A stretch of DNA of 64,000 bases from Seonamhaeicola sediminis (GCF_004358095.2 NZ_SMZJ02000004.1:225031-289030), one strand, 5' to 3'; counted from the first letter of the stretch, positions 1 through 9,561 are shown. Translations and numbers: made by a program. The notes: generated from the letters alone by a model not told the origin.

Positions 1-640
1 CAACCCTACCAGAATACAGTTTTTTACCTTTTCTTAAAACCACCACATGTGTACAGACTTTTTCAACTTCATCTAATAAATGAGACGCCAATAAAATAGT
101 AGTTCCTTTGGCAGCAATCTGTTTTATTATTTCTCTTATTTGGTGAATTCCCTGTGGGTCTAATCCGTTGGTAGGCTCATCTAGAATTAAAATCTCTGGA
201 TCGTTTAAAAGAGCAGAGGCAATAGCTAACCTTTGTTTCATGCCTAAAGAAAAGGTTTTGAATTTGCTGTCTTTTCTTTCTAAAAGGCCTACAATTTTAA
301 GTTTTTCTTCAATTTTACTGTAATTAACACCTTTAATTTTACAGACTAGTTTCAGGTTTTGGTAACCAGACATGTATGGGTAAAAATTAGGGCGTTCAAT
401 AATAGCCCCCACTTTTTTAAGCGCATCATGGGTTGATATTTTACCATCAAACCAATGAAAATCTCCCGATGTTTTGTTAACTACATTTAGCACAACACCT
501 AGTGTAGTTGATTTTCCACTTCCGTTAGGTCCTAATATACCATAAACGTTTCCTTTTTTTATTGTAAAAGAGAGATCTTTTACTGCCGTTAAATAGCCAA
601 ATTTTTTGGTGAGGTTGTTAATTGTAAGAATGGATTCCAA
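1..640 (-). CDS. ABC transporter ATP-binding protein (3' end beyond window)
   Basis: ATPase subunit of an ABC-2-type exporter or gliding/efflux-type transporter, acting at the inner face of the cytoplasmic membrane. Reading the minus strand from 640 gives a Walker A motif GPNGSGKST, a SLGMKQRLAIASALL signature region and Walker B ILILDEPTNGLDP, followed by the switch-histidine region LLASHLLDEVEKV. The gene runs off the left edge, so the C-terminus is missing. No ATG lies in frame before an upstream stop; the best start is TTG at 640, giving LESILTINNLTKKFG, the usual N-terminus of the family. The permease partner is not in the window. Substrate unknown. Confidence 0.9.
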   Translation of the reverse strand, partial: MESILTINNLTKKFGYLTAVKDLSFTIKKGNVYGILGPNGSGKSTTLGVVLNVVNKTSGDFHWFDGKISTHDALKKVGAIIERPNFYPYMSGYQNLKLVCKIKGVNYSKIEEKLKIVGLLERKDSKFKTFSLGMKQRLAIASALLNDPEILILDEPTNGLDPQGIHQIREIIKQIAAKGTTILLASHLLDEVEKVCTHVVVLRKGKKLYSGRV

Positions 641-759
641 TTTGTAACATTTGTATGCCAAAATGATTTGGCAAGGGTTAGTTATAAAGGTAAGACGAGT
701 CTAATTATATTTTGTTACATGATGGTAGTAAAACCTTTAAAAATAATTAATTTTACAAC

Positions 760-1821
760 ATGAAGGATTTAAAAATATCGAAGCGTAAGCCATCTTATCC
801 AATAAGCGAAAATTTAAGCAATTATCTAACAGAGTATAATAGAAATACTGAAATTCCTATTTTTTATGAGGATTTGTTGCGTTTTCAAGGTTCTATAGTG
901 GTTTATGACGAAAAGGAAAATGATACCTTGTGGGTTAGGGTTTATTATAATGATTATGAACGGGAGGAAATAGAACATTCACTAAAAAAAGTGTATACTA
1001 TTTTGCATTCTGATGGTAATGATGATATGGTGCCCTTTTTAAGTGTTGACGCTATTGATTTTTGTACGTTTGGAAACTCTAAGCCTTTCAGAATAAAAAT
1101 CAGAAATATCCTAAATGATAATTTCACGTATTTTTACATTAAAACTGCCGATGCCTCTAGGATTTATGGCTTGGAGTTTGAGCATATGCTTTCTCCCTAC
1201 AACCTTAATTTCTTGGTTTATAAAGATACCTTAATTGAAGAGCATATCTCTGGTATTCCTGGAGATGTTTTTATAAAAAACATGTTACCAGAATGTAGTA
1301 GATCTGAAAAAGCTCAAATAGCCAAAGAGTTTGTTAAGTTTAATGAACGTTGCATGATTAGACTTTTAGGAGACATGCGTTCCTATAATTATGTGATTGT
1401 TCCAACACATGATTTTGATCATGTGGTTTATAAAGTAAGAGCAATTGATTTTGATCAACAGTCATATGAGGGTAAGTTCAATATTTACCGTCCGCAATTT
1501 TTCAAGGAAAATATAAATATGGTAAGAATGGTTTCTGAAACCTTTGAAAAACTATCTATTGCCCAATATAAAACTGAAGAGCGTTCTATTTTAGTAAAAC
1601 GCTTAAAGAGTAGTCATAATCGTATAGCTATGTTGTTGTCTTGTATGAAGGTAGATTCCATTTCCACACAGAAACATATTGATATGCTTAGAAAAGACAT
1701 TTTTAAATATTCTAAAGATGAAAAGTTTTTGAAATGTAAAACTATGGGTGAAATTTTGGAGTGTGGATTACAATTTTTAACCACAAACTACGAAAATGTA
1801 AATCCTTTAAAATTAAAGTAG
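760..1821 (+). CDS. Hypothetical protein with possible kinase-like (APH/Kdo-kinase-type) fold
   Basis: 353-residue cytoplasmic protein without signal peptide or membrane segments. I do not recognise the family. The middle of the protein has an arrangement that recalls aminoglycoside-phosphotransferase or lipopolysaccharide kinases: LIEEHISGIPG, then RLLGDMRSYNYVI (GD followed by N, like a catalytic loop) and RAIDFDQQ (like the metal-binding DFG/DxD). The canonical HxD histidine is absent. A kinase function is inference only. It is transcribed divergently from the ABC ATPase and converges on the pRiA4b-like gene with three bases between stops. Confidence 0.6.
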   Translation: MKDLKISKRKPSYPISENLSNYLTEYNRNTEIPIFYEDLLRFQGSIVVYDEKENDTLWVRVYYNDYEREEIEHSLKKVYTILHSDGNDDMVPFLSVDAIDFCTFGNSKPFRIKIRNILNDNFTYFYIKTADASRIYGLEFEHMLSPYNLNFLVYKDTLIEEHISGIPGDVFIKNMLPECSRSEKAQIAKEFVKFNERCMIRLLGDMRSYNYVIVPTHDFDHVVYKVRAIDFDQQSYEGKFNIYRPQFFKENINMVRMVSETFEKLSIAQYKTEERSILVKRLKSSHNRIAMLLSCMKVDSISTQKHIDMLRKDIFKYSKDEKFLKCKTMGEILECGLQFLTTNYENVNPLKLK

Positions 1822-1824
1822 GGG

Positions 1825-2337
1825 TTAGTTCCAGTTTTCGTCAAAGTCTAAACTTTCATAATCATCAACATCAAAACCATCTTCAAATTCATTAAAGTCA
1901 TCATCTTCCTCTGCTTGGAAAGAAAGTTCTGGCGCTGTGTCAGGAATTTGTCCGTGAACAAACATTAAATTAGGGTAGTCTGTGCTTTCAGCTTCTTCAA
2001 CAATTTCGGCTAACTCTACATAAAATGTCCACATGCTTAAAAAATCGTAGATATAAATTAGTTTTGGCTGTGCTTCATGAACCACATTGTTTATGGTGGT
2101 TTCATTCATAAGGCGCGCAGAGTTATCTTCACTTAAATCGAAAAGCGAAATTTCTTCACCTTGATTCCACTGGTCATCACTTAAGTAAAACGAAGCCATC
2201 TCTGAACCATCAAAGCCAAAAGATTGTGTAATGATATTATGTAAATCTTCTAAAGAATCACTTTCTCTAATTTCTAAATCACGAAAAATATCCTCTTCCG
2301 TATCATTATCCAATATTACTCTAAACCTGTATATCAT
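1825..2337 (-). CDS. Plasmid pRiA4b ORF-3-like family protein
   Basis: 170-residue protein beginning MIYRFRVILDN, followed by DLEIRESDSLEDLHNIITQSFGF, which is the characteristic core of the pRiA4b ORF-3-like (IS1096 TnpR-like) family: a ligand-like beta strand, then a helix and an F/W-rich strand. The C-terminal 30 residues are almost entirely acidic (Asp/Glu-rich with Phe/Tyr). Despite the family name it is a chromosomal, widely conserved Bacteroidetes protein and there is no mobile element here. Molecular function is unknown. It lies 37 bp upstream of, and on the same strand as, the haem A synthase gene, so co-transcription is possible. Confidence 0.75.
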   Translation of the reverse strand: MIYRFRVILDNDTEEDIFRDLEIRESDSLEDLHNIITQSFGFDGSEMASFYLSDDQWNQGEEISLFDLSEDNSARLMNETTINNVVHEAQPKLIYIYDFLSMWTFYVELAEIVEEAESTDYPNLMFVHGQIPDTAPELSFQAEEDDDFNEFEDGFDVDDYESLDFDENWN

Positions 2338-2374
2338 GATGAAAAACTATGGTGCAAAGTTACGCTTTTTTGGA

Positions 2375-3394
2375 TTATTTACTGAAACGATGTAATGTAA
2401 ATGTCATGGCACTTAACAAGAAAAAAGCTCCTACCTGATGTGCTACACCTAACCAAACAGGAACTTGTAATAGAATGGTAAAAACACCGAGTAAAAATTG
2501 AAGTAAAACAAAAATATTTAAAGTTTTAATTCCTTTTGACTGATACGTTGTGAGTGTTAACGATTTGGATTTTTTCCAAATTAAAAACACAAAAAGTACC
2601 ACAATGTAGGCTAAAATTCTATGTAAAAATTGTACGCCACTTTTACCTTCAATGAAATTTTTTAGTAGCGGTTCTTTTTCAATATATACTGTTGAGTGCA
2701 TAAACTTACCTTCACTCATCATAGGCCAATGGTTATGAATAAACCCAGCATCTAAACCGGCAACAAAAGCGCCATAGATAATTTGAATTAGTAGAACCAG
2801 TAATCCCCATCTAACCAAATTCCTGAATTTTTTATTGATAGGTTTGGATTTAGTGAATATTAAATCTAAAGCTACCCAAAAAGTGTAAGCAAACGTAATA
2901 AAAGCGGTAGTTAAATGAGCAGCCAACCTATAGTGACTAACATCAGGGTTGTCAACTAGGCCACTTTTAACCATGTACCAGCCTAAAAACCCTTGAAAAC
3001 CACCCATAAGTAATAATACAATAGCTTTTTTGATTGTAGGTTTTGAAAGTTGTTTTCTTATTAAAAAATACATGAATGGAATAAAGAAAACTAATCCGAT
3101 AAGCCTACCAATAACACGATGTAGCCATTCCCAAAAATAAATATCTTTGAAATCTTGTAATGTGAAATGGCTATTGAGTTTTTGATATTCTGGATATTGT
3201 TTGTACAAATCAAAGGCTTCTTGCCACTCCACGTCATTCATAGGAGGGATAGTACCCGAAATTAGTTTATAATTAGAGATTGAAAGACCAGAATGAGTTA
3301 GTCTTGTAATTCCGCCTACTACTACCATAATAAAGATTAGGAGGCATCCGGTTAATAGCCAATAAATTACGTTTTTGTTATCTTTTGCTGTCAC
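2375..3394 (-). CDS. ctaA: Haem A synthase, COX15/CtaA family
   Basis: Integral membrane enzyme that oxidises the C8 methyl of haem O to a formyl group, making haem A for aa3-type cytochrome oxidase. The 339 residues contain about eight hydrophobic segments in two homologous halves. Conserved haem-ligand histidine motifs are visible: HRVIGRL and HYRLAAHLTTAF in the first half, FLHRILAYI and AHQVGAFF in the second. The N-terminal GGITRLTHSGLSI stretch is diagnostic for the family. Length is normal for the COX15-like type. The neighbouring genes are housekeeping and unrelated; the cytochrome oxidase operon is not in the window. Confidence 0.93.
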   Translation of the reverse strand: MTAKDNKNVIYWLLTGCLLIFIMVVVGGITRLTHSGLSISNYKLISGTIPPMNDVEWQEAFDLYKQYPEYQKLNSHFTLQDFKDIYFWEWLHRVIGRLIGLVFFIPFMYFLIRKQLSKPTIKKAIVLLLMGGFQGFLGWYMVKSGLVDNPDVSHYRLAAHLTTAFITFAYTFWVALDLIFTKSKPINKKFRNLVRWGLLVLLIQIIYGAFVAGLDAGFIHNHWPMMSEGKFMHSTVYIEKEPLLKNFIEGKSGVQFLHRILAYIVVLFVFLIWKKSKSLTLTTYQSKGIKTLNIFVLLQFLLGVFTILLQVPVWLGVAHQVGAFFLLSAMTFTLHRFSK

Positions 3395-3415
3395 TGATTA
3401 AAAATTTTAAAAATT

Positions 3416-4846
3416 CTACTTTCTAATTTCTAAACCTAATTTTTTTCCCTTATCAAGCATAAGTTTATAAGCTGCTTCGTATTCGTTTGGAATATCCCCT
3501 TCAAGAATAGCTTCTTTAATAAACTCTTTAATAACTCCTATTTCAGGAGAGGGTTTTAAAAGGAATGTTTCCATAATTTCTTCACCAGAGATTGGTGGTT
3601 GGAAATTACGTACATGGTCACGTTCTTCCACCTCAATAATCTTTTCACGTACTATTTTAAAGTTATTGTGATACTTTTTAAACTTTTTTGGGTTTTTGGT
3701 GGTAATATCTGCTTCACAAAGCGTCATTAAATCATCTACATAATCTCCAGCATCAAAAACCAAACGTCTAACTGCAGAGTCTGTAACGATATCTTGAGCT
3801 AAAACAATTGGACGTGAACTCATTAATACCATTTTTTGCACAAATTTCATTTTGTCATTCAAGGGCATTTTCAATCTTTTGAAAAGCCGATAGACCATTT
3901 TAGAGCCTTCAAATTCATGTCCGTGGAAAGTCCAGCCAATTTTTTTATGGAACTTTTTTGTTGGGGCTTTTCCAATATCGTGCAATAAGGCAGCCCAACG
4001 TAACCAAAGATTATTGGTGTGGTTAGAAATATTATCTACCACCTCAAGTGTGTGGTAAAAATTGTCTTTATGGCGCTGGCCTTCCACTTCCTCAACGCCT
4101 TTTAGGGCTGTTAATTCCGGTAGTATTAATTCTAGTAATCTTGTTTTTTCAAGTAATAAAAAGCCAACAGAAGGTTTCGTGCTTTCCAAAATTTTGTTTA
4201 GCTCTGTAATAATACGCTCTTTGGTAATTATTTTAATTCTATCAGCATTTTTGGTAATGGCGTTTAAACTTTCTTCTTCAATAGAGAAATTTAATTGTGT
4301 AGCAAACCTTATAGCACGTAACATTCTCAAAGGATCATCACTATAAGTTACGTCTGGATTTAAAGGTGTTTTAATTATTTTGGTTTCTAAATCATTAATA
4401 CCATTAAAAGGATCTAATAATTTCCCAAAATTATTATTGTTAATGCTTAACGCTAAAGCATTTATTGTAAAATCACGCCTATTTTGGTCGTCTTGTAAAC
4501 TTCCGTTTTCAATGATAGGGTTCCGACTATCTTCTGAATAAGATTCCTTTCGGGCTCCAACAAATTCTATTTCTATATCCTCATAGCGCAACATTGCGGT
4601 GCCATAAGTTTTAAAAACCTGTACCTTAGGTTTATTGGGTAAGCTTTTTGCAACTTGTTTAGCTAGTGCTATACCACTACCAATGGCCACAATATCAATG
4701 TCTTTAGCATTTTCTCTTTTTAGGATAAAATCACGAACAAAACCACCAATAACATAAGCCTCTAGTTGAAGTTTCTCAGCAGATTTCGTTATTATCTTAA
4801 AAATAGGGTGATGTAAAGCTTCTTTGTAATTCATTTTTGTTGCCAC
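3416..4846 (-). CDS. cca: CCA tRNA nucleotidyltransferase with HD domain
   Basis: Adds or repairs the 3' CCA end of tRNAs. The N-terminal nucleotidyltransferase head shows GGFVRDFIL and the metal-binding [19 protein letters not shown] and [15 protein letters not shown] are the RNA-binding and nucleotide-selection motifs of class II enzymes. A C-terminal HD phosphohydrolase domain follows ([13 protein letters not shown], then FHGHE). At 476 residues it matches the Bacteroidetes-type polyA polymerase/CCA enzyme. Its start is 31 bp downstream of tsaC on the same strand and its stop is 21 bp from ctaA, so tsaC-cca-ctaA is a plausible operon, with two translation/tRNA genes together. Confidence 0.95.
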   Translation of the reverse strand: MATKMNYKEALHHPIFKIITKSAEKLQLEAYVIGGFVRDFILKRENAKDIDIVAIGSGIALAKQVAKSLPNKPKVQVFKTYGTAMLRYEDIEIEFVGARKESYSEDSRNPIIENGSLQDDQNRRDFTINALALSINNNNFGKLLDPFNGINDLETKIIKTPLNPDVTYSDDPLRMLRAIRFATQLNFSIEEESLNAITKNADRIKIITKERIITELNKILESTKPSVGFLLLEKTRLLELILPELTALKGVEEVEGQRHKDNFYHTLEVVDNISNHTNNLWLRWAALLHDIGKAPTKKFHKKIGWTFHGHEFEGSKMVYRLFKRLKMPLNDKMKFVQKMVLMSSRPIVLAQDIVTDSAVRRLVFDAGDYVDDLMTLCEADITTKNPKKFKKYHNNFKIVREKIIEVEERDHVRNFQPPISGEEIMETFLLKPSPEIGVIKEFIKEAILEGDIPNEYEAAYKLMLDKGKKLGLEIRK

Positions 4847-4877
4847 TAATTAGGGATTGCTTAACCAACAATTCTTT

Positions 4878-5438
4878 TTAGGCTCTAATAATTTTTACGA
4901 TTCCATTATTACTCAATTTAATAATGGAAGACGATTTTGCGCAACGTTTATCGCGGTGCAAATTTACAACATAGTCAACTCCTTTTAAAACGTCTGTAGC
5001 TATTTCTTTGTAAGATTTTGGGGTGGGCTGACCACTAATATTTGCCGATGTAGCCACAATGGCACCGTTAAATTTTCTTAAAAGCCAATAACAAAAATCG
5101 TTATCAGGGATTCGTATGGCAATAGTTTTGTCTTCTGCGATTAAGTTTGATGCTAAATTTTGTGCTTCGTCATATATAATGGTAGTAGGTCTGTCCGTTA
5201 CATCTATTATGTTTTGTGCTGCAAAAGGTATTTGTTTCACATATTTTTTTAACATTCTATCATCGGTAACTAAACATGTTAGTTCTTTTCTTGCTTCACT
5301 TTGCTTGAGCTTATAAACTTTTCTTATAGCTTCCTTATTGGTTGCATCACAACCAATACTCCAAACAGTATCTGTTGGGTAGAGTATAAGCCCTCCTTTT
5401 TTTAAAACTTCTAAAGCTTTTTGAATTTCTTTCTGCAT
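4878..5438 (-). CDS. tsaC: Threonylcarbamoyl-AMP synthase (TsaC/YrdC, short form)
   Basis: Makes threonylcarbamoyl-AMP from threonine, bicarbonate and ATP, the first step of the t6A modification at tRNA position 37. The YrdC fold is evident from GGLILYPTDTVWSIGCDATN near the N-terminus, KQSEARKELTCLV and GAIVATSANISGQPTP. At 186 residues it is the single-domain TsaC form without the Sua5 extension. It precedes cca on the same strand, consistent with a tRNA-maturation pair. TsaB, TsaD and TsaE are not in the window. Confidence 0.93.
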   Translation of the reverse strand: MQKEIQKALEVLKKGGLILYPTDTVWSIGCDATNKEAIRKVYKLKQSEARKELTCLVTDDRMLKKYVKQIPFAAQNIIDVTDRPTTIIYDEAQNLASNLIAEDKTIAIRIPDNDFCYWLLRKFNGAIVATSANISGQPTPKSYKEIATDVLKGVDYVVNLHRDKRCAKSSSIIKLSNNGIVKIIRA

Positions 5439-5558
5439 GATTTATTGTAGGAGCAAATTTAACATTAGTTTTATAGAAAGTCTAAATCTTCGTAATATTG
5501 CTGAAAATTTAAGCGAAAATCATTTTATGATTGTGATATAGCTATTTGCTAGGTTGTT

Positions 5559-6224
5559 ATGGTTAGAAAAACCAAGGTTTTTGTAAAAAGAAAAATGAGG
5601 AAAACATTTCAGGAGGTATATTCTAAAAAGGATATTGCTGAATTAGGAGACAAACCATTTGTTATTATTTCTAATAATTGTTGGGGAGGATCGCTTTATC
5701 AATGGTATAAGAGACCCTATAATTCACCTTTTGTAGGCTTATTTCTGTATGGTCCGTGTTATATTAAATTACTTCAAAATTTTGAGTATTATATTAACCA
5801 AGATTTAGTTTTTGTTGACCGTTCTAAATATCCAGATAGAAAGAAGACGTATCCGTTGGCATTGTTGGGTGATATAGAAGTTCATTTTACACATTATGAT
5901 AATGAGGAAGAAGCCAAGAAAAAGTGGAAGCGCAGAGTTGAAAGAATGCTCAAAGAGAAAAATCTAGACAATTATTTTTTTAAAATTTGTGATAGGGAGC
6001 GAACAACTAAAGAGCATTTAAAGGCCTTTCATAATTTGCCTTTCAAGAATAAAATATCATTCGCTATTTATGATGATTCAGAACTTAAGAAAATTGATAA
6101 TCATGTAAAAGTGAAGGAATCTGCGAAGAAAAATAAAAACATTGTGCCAAATGGTAAAAAAATGTTTAAACTAACCTTTTTGTATTTTGATCCTAATAGG
6201 TGGTTGATGAATCAAAATATTTAG
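5559..6224 (+). CDS. DUF1919 family protein (exopolysaccharide/glycan-associated)
   Basis: 221-residue protein with the DUF1919 signature: FVIISNNCWGGSLYQWY, followed by PFVGLFLYGPCYIKLL, and an internal LGDIEVHFTHYDNEEEAKKKW segment. Family members occur in capsule and exopolysaccharide gene clusters and are thought to act on surface glycans, but the reaction is not established. The stop is nine bases before the ATG of the WaaP-like kinase gene, so the two are likely co-transcribed. Context (three glycosyltransferases nearby) supports a role in LPS or glycan decoration. Confidence 0.8.
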   Translation: MVRKTKVFVKRKMRKTFQEVYSKKDIAELGDKPFVIISNNCWGGSLYQWYKRPYNSPFVGLFLYGPCYIKLLQNFEYYINQDLVFVDRSKYPDRKKTYPLALLGDIEVHFTHYDNEEEAKKKWKRRVERMLKEKNLDNYFFKICDRERTTKEHLKAFHNLPFKNKISFAIYDDSELKKIDNHVKVKESAKKNKNIVPNGKKMFKLTFLYFDPNRWLMNQNI

Positions 6225-6233
6225 AATTTTTTG

Positions 6234-7001
6234 ATGAAAGAAATTAGTTTGTTTTCCAAAGATATTAGTTCTATAGATGCACAGAACTTAAGATCTCTTA
6301 TTAAAGATTTTGATTCTATAAAAGGTGGTATTGGAAAACGGAATGTTATCAAAATCGTTAATTTTAACGGTGTTAATATTAATATTAAAGCTTTTAAAAT
6401 CCCCAATATAATAAATCAAGTTGCTTACAGTTTTTTTAGAAATAGTAAAGCTCAACGGTCTTTTGAATATGCTAATAAATTAATTGATATGGGAGTGGGA
6501 ACTCCTAGACCAATGGCTTATTTTGAATTTAAGTCTGGAATCTTATTTAAAAAAAGTTTTTATGTAAGCCAGCAATTAGATTGTGACTATACTTACCGAG
6601 AACTTATTCATGATTTTGATATTCCAGATTATGATAACATTTTAAGGGCTTTTACACGTTTTACTTTTGGTTTACATGAAAAAGGTATTCATTTTTTAGA
6701 TCATTCTCCTGGAAATACACTTATTAAAAAAAATAAGTCTGAATACAATTTTTATTTGGTTGATTTAAATAGAATGAATTTTGGTGTTTTAGATTTTGAA
6801 ACTAGAATTAAAAACTTTGCGAGGTTAACTAAACATAAACCAATGGTTGAGGTTATGAGTGATGAGTATGCTAAATGTTATGGTGAAGATTATAACAAAG
6901 TTTTTAGTTTAATGTGGAAAGAAACTCAGGCTTTTCAAGAAAGGTTTAATCGAAAAAAAAGATTGAAAAAGAAACTTAAATTTTGGAAATCAACTTATTA
7001 G
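6234..7001 (+). CDS. Lipopolysaccharide kinase, Kdo/WaaP-like family
   Basis: Predicted cytoplasmic kinase that phosphorylates a sugar of the LPS inner core or Kdo. The N-terminal lobe has VNINIKAFKIPN, with the nucleotide-binding Lys, and RSFEYANKLIDMGVGTPRP. The catalytic region GIHFLDHSPGNTLIKK (D...N) and the metal-binding FYLVDLNRMNFG are typical of the eukaryotic-kinase-like Kdo kinases. Start taken at ATG 6234 rather than the TTG directly before it; product 255 residues. The 3' end overlaps the convergent glycosyltransferase gene by 12 bp. Confidence 0.85.
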   Translation: MKEISLFSKDISSIDAQNLRSLIKDFDSIKGGIGKRNVIKIVNFNGVNINIKAFKIPNIINQVAYSFFRNSKAQRSFEYANKLIDMGVGTPRPMAYFEFKSGILFKKSFYVSQQLDCDYTYRELIHDFDIPDYDNILRAFTRFTFGLHEKGIHFLDHSPGNTLIKKNKSEYNFYLVDLNRMNFGVLDFETRIKNFARLTKHKPMVEVMSDEYAKCYGEDYNKVFSLMWKETQAFQERFNRKKRLKKKLKFWKSTY

Positions 7002-7751
7002 CTTATCAAGTGCTTTATATCTATAATAGACACCGTACGCACTTAAGTAGCAGATGTAAAAACCTTCTTTGCCGTCTAAAAAGCCTAATCTAACTACATA
7101 GTTTATAAAGAATTTATAGAACGGTCTAAAATAGAAATGAAAAATGTTTGGTTTTTTGCCTTTTTTAGAAAGTTCTAAGGCTTTAAGGTTTGCATAATGT
7201 TCCATTTTTGATTTATAGTGAGCAGCATTATTAAAGCAATAATGAAGCATGTTACTTTTTAAAATTTTACTTTTTCCATCTATTATTGGCATTTCATGAA
7301 CAATTTTGTTTTCATCATATTTCACATGTCCTTTTTTAAAAAGACGGTAAGTGGTGTCGGTTTGAAATCCGCTAAATCGTATGCGTTTTTTTTTGAAGAA
7401 GTATAATCTTTTAAACATATAAGCAACTTTTTTACTGTCGCTTGATATTTCATTAAAAATCTCTTTTTTTAGAGAATTTGTAAGACGTTCATCGGCATCA
7501 ATAAATAAAATCCAATCATTTGTTGCTTGATTTATAGCAAAGTTGCGTTGGTCCGCAAAGTTTTTAAAAGCACGTTGTATAGTAGTGACGTTGTTATAAG
7601 ATTTTAGTTTTTCATAAGTTCCATCAGTACTAAAAGAATCTACAACAATTATCTCATCAGAAAAAGTAATGTTTTCTATAACTTCATCTATGTGGTTTAT
7701 TTCATTATAAGTTATTAGTAATGTGGAAATTTTAATTGAGTCTTCTTTCAA
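6990..7751 (-). CDS. Glycosyltransferase family 2 (WaaE/KdtX-like)
   Basis: Predicted nucleotide-sugar-dependent transferase for LPS core or related glycan. The GT-A fold appears as ISTLLITYNEINHIDEVIEN, EIIVVDSFSTDGTYE and the metal-binding FIDADERL. It lacks transmembrane anchors but has a basic, aromatic-rich C-terminus (FYFRPFYKFFINYVVRLG) typical of membrane-associated WaaE-type enzymes. The length of 253 residues is normal for the type. It is oriented opposite to both flanking genes and overlaps the 3' end of the kinase gene. Confidence 0.9.
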   Translation of the reverse strand: MKEDSIKISTLLITYNEINHIDEVIENITFSDEIIVVDSFSTDGTYEKLKSYNNVTTIQRAFKNFADQRNFAINQATNDWILFIDADERLTNSLKKEIFNEISSDSKKVAYMFKRLYFFKKKRIRFSGFQTDTTYRLFKKGHVKYDENKIVHEMPIIDGKSKILKSNMLHYCFNNAAHYKSKMEHYANLKALELSKKGKKPNIFHFYFRPFYKFFINYVVRLGFLDGKEGFYICYLSAYGVYYRYKALDKLIS

Positions 7752-7789
7752 AATAGAATTTATGCAAAATTTAAAAAGGTAAAAATAGT

Positions 7790-7797
7790 TATTTTTG
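7790..7797 (+). promoter_or_regulatory. Predicted -7 promoter element for the glycosyltransferase at 7844
   Basis: TATTTTTG matches the Bacteroidetes -7 consensus TAnnTTTG and lies 47 bp before the ATG. No convincing -33 TTG was assigned. Confidence 0.5.
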
Positions 7798-7843
7798 CTC
7801 CAACCAATTACAAACCATAAGAAATAAAAGCCTTAATAGTGAT

Positions 7844-8674
7844 ATGAAAATTAAACCTACAATATCAATTATAATAAGCACCTACAATTCTGAAGCGTGG
7901 TTAGAAAAAGTACTTTGGAGTTATGAAGCACAAACCTTCAAAGATTTTGAAATGGTTATTGCAGATGATGGTTCCAAACAACCAACATTTGATTTAATTG
8001 ATAAAATGAAATCTGAAGTACATTACCCAATTATTCATGTTTGGCATGAAGATAATGGCTTTCAAAAATCTCAAATTTTAAATAAAGCAGTAGAAGCTTG
8101 TAATGCCGATTACATTTTAATGAGTGATGGCGATTGCATTGCTAGAAAAGATTATGTGAAAGTTCATGTAGATAGAAAAGAGAAAGGCTACTTTCTTTCC
8201 GGGGGATATTTTATGCTACCAATGAATATTTCAAAATTAATTTCTAAAGACGATATTTTAACTCAAAAATGTTTTGATTTAAAATGGTTAAAACAAAAAG
8301 GTTTAAAGTCTTCTTTTAAAAATAACAAGTTAACAGCTAAAGGTTTTAAAAGTAAAGTTTTAAACGCTATTACACCAACAAATGCCAGTTGGAATGGACA
8401 TAATGCATCTGGTTGGAAAGCAGATATTTTAACAATAAATGGTTTTGATGAGCGTATGCAGTATGGGGGACAGGATAGGGAATTAGGCGAGCGTTTGTTT
8501 AATCTTGGAATAAAATCAAAGCAAATACGTTATAGTGCCATATGTTTACATTTAGACCACCCAAGAGGATATAAAAATCAAGAATCAATTAATAAAAACC
8601 TAGCTATAAGAGCCTCTACAAAAAAAGAAAAACGGGTTTGGACAGATTTTGGGATAAAAAAAATATTTCCTTAA
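7844..8674 (+). CDS. Glycosyltransferase family 2 with galactosyltransferase-like C-terminal domain
   Basis: 276-residue glycosyltransferase. N-terminal GT2 domain: TISIIISTYNSEAWLEKVL, MVIADDGSKQPT, and ILMSDGDCIARKDYV with the metal-binding acidic residues. The C-terminal part NASGWKADILTINGFDERM followed by GGQDRELGERLFNLG is the Glyco_transf_7C-type acceptor domain seen in chondroitin-type and beta-1,4-galactosyltransferase-like enzymes. Acceptor and donor are not predictable. It is alone on its strand between two oppositely oriented genes, and its stop overlaps the next gene's stop by four bases. Confidence 0.9.
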   Translation: MKIKPTISIIISTYNSEAWLEKVLWSYEAQTFKDFEMVIADDGSKQPTFDLIDKMKSEVHYPIIHVWHEDNGFQKSQILNKAVEACNADYILMSDGDCIARKDYVKVHVDRKEKGYFLSGGYFMLPMNISKLISKDDILTQKCFDLKWLKQKGLKSSFKNNKLTAKGFKSKVLNAITPTNASWNGHNASGWKADILTINGFDERMQYGGQDRELGERLFNLGIKSKQIRYSAICLHLDHPRGYKNQESINKNLAIRASTKKEKRVWTDFGIKKIFP

Positions 8675-9489
8675 ATATTTAATTTAAAATATTCACAAAG
8701 TTGTAACCATTGTACTCTGTTGTAGTCAAGTTTTTTATTTACTTTTTTAAGAGAGTTTTTTTGGGTTCCAATTATTGGTATAGGTTCAGGAGGTTCATGT
8801 TCTGCTTTGATGCTTAAATTGTTGTTTAACAATGTCATCATTTTAAACCAGAGGTCATCTGCTTTAGGAGATAATTTGTTAAACAAATTTATATCATGTA
8901 CATTTTTATGTAAAATATCTGGAGGATATAAAACCAAAAATGCTCCAACAGGTGTTAGCCATTTCTCCCCAAAAACTGTTTTTTCAGCAAATGGCCATTG
9001 CAAATATGGTAGAGGATTATGGTTTTCATCATAAGTTATTCTTCTACAGCGGTTACCTATAACAACATTAGGATTTTTTAAATGCTCTTGATATAACATT
9101 TTTAAACTAGAAGGATGATAAATAAGGTCATCATCACAAGTTATTATTACTTTATCAGGAAAATTTTCTATACTATGAATAAGCTTTCTGTGTGAAAATG
9201 TATATGGTGAAAATCTAATTTCAAATATATTGCCTAAAAGTTTTTCTAGTTTTGAAGGAATATTGTCTTTATAGCTGTCATTTAACCAAAGTACTATTTT
9301 TTCTGGAAGCACTTCTTGATTTAATAAGCTTCTAATAGTAATGTGTAGCGTTTTGATTCTGGATGGAATTGTAGTGAGAGATACAACTACAGGAATACGT
9401 TCTTTTGTAGCTTCATTAAAAGCTTTTATCGGCTTTAAAGCTAATTTAATGCTATGATATAGTGACGTAGGTAATTCAGAAAGCTTCAT
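8671..9489 (-). CDS. Glycosyltransferase-like protein (capsule/LPS type)
   Basis: 272-residue protein beginning MKLSELPTSLYHSIK. The segment VVVSLTTIPSRIKTLHITIR, then PEKIVLWLND and VIITCDDDLIYHP (DDD metal-binding motif), is typical of the small GT-A family often annotated as glycosyltransferase or capsular polysaccharide synthesis protein. No signal peptide or transmembrane helix. Sugar specificity unknown. It completes the small LPS/glycan patch of 5559-9489. Confidence 0.8.
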   Translation of the reverse strand: MKLSELPTSLYHSIKLALKPIKAFNEATKERIPVVVSLTTIPSRIKTLHITIRSLLNQEVLPEKIVLWLNDSYKDNIPSKLEKLLGNIFEIRFSPYTFSHRKLIHSIENFPDKVIITCDDDLIYHPSSLKMLYQEHLKNPNVVIGNRCRRITYDENHNPLPYLQWPFAEKTVFGEKWLTPVGAFLVLYPPDILHKNVHDINLFNKLSPKADDLWFKMMTLLNNNLSIKAEHEPPEPIPIIGTQKNSLKKVNKKLDYNRVQWLQLCEYFKLNI

Positions 9490-9500
9490 AATTTAAAATT

Positions 9501-9541
9501 AAAATGACTACCTCGGTATAATGAGTCAAGATAGTCATTTT
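9501..9541. terminator. Stem-loop between dapD and the glycosyltransferase gene
   Basis: AAAATGACTA (9501-9510) pairs with TAGTCATTTT (9532-9541) around a 21-base loop. On the plus strand it is followed by a T-run; on the minus strand, the direction in which dapD is transcribed, the T-stretch is shorter. It probably terminates dapD transcription. Confidence 0.55.
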
Positions 9542-9561
9542 TTTATAAGTGCACTCTCATT

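Noticed and set aside
1825-2337. pRiA4b ORF-3-like gene as evidence of a plasmid or IS insertion
   Set aside because: The family name is historical; no inverted repeats, transposase or integrase are nearby.
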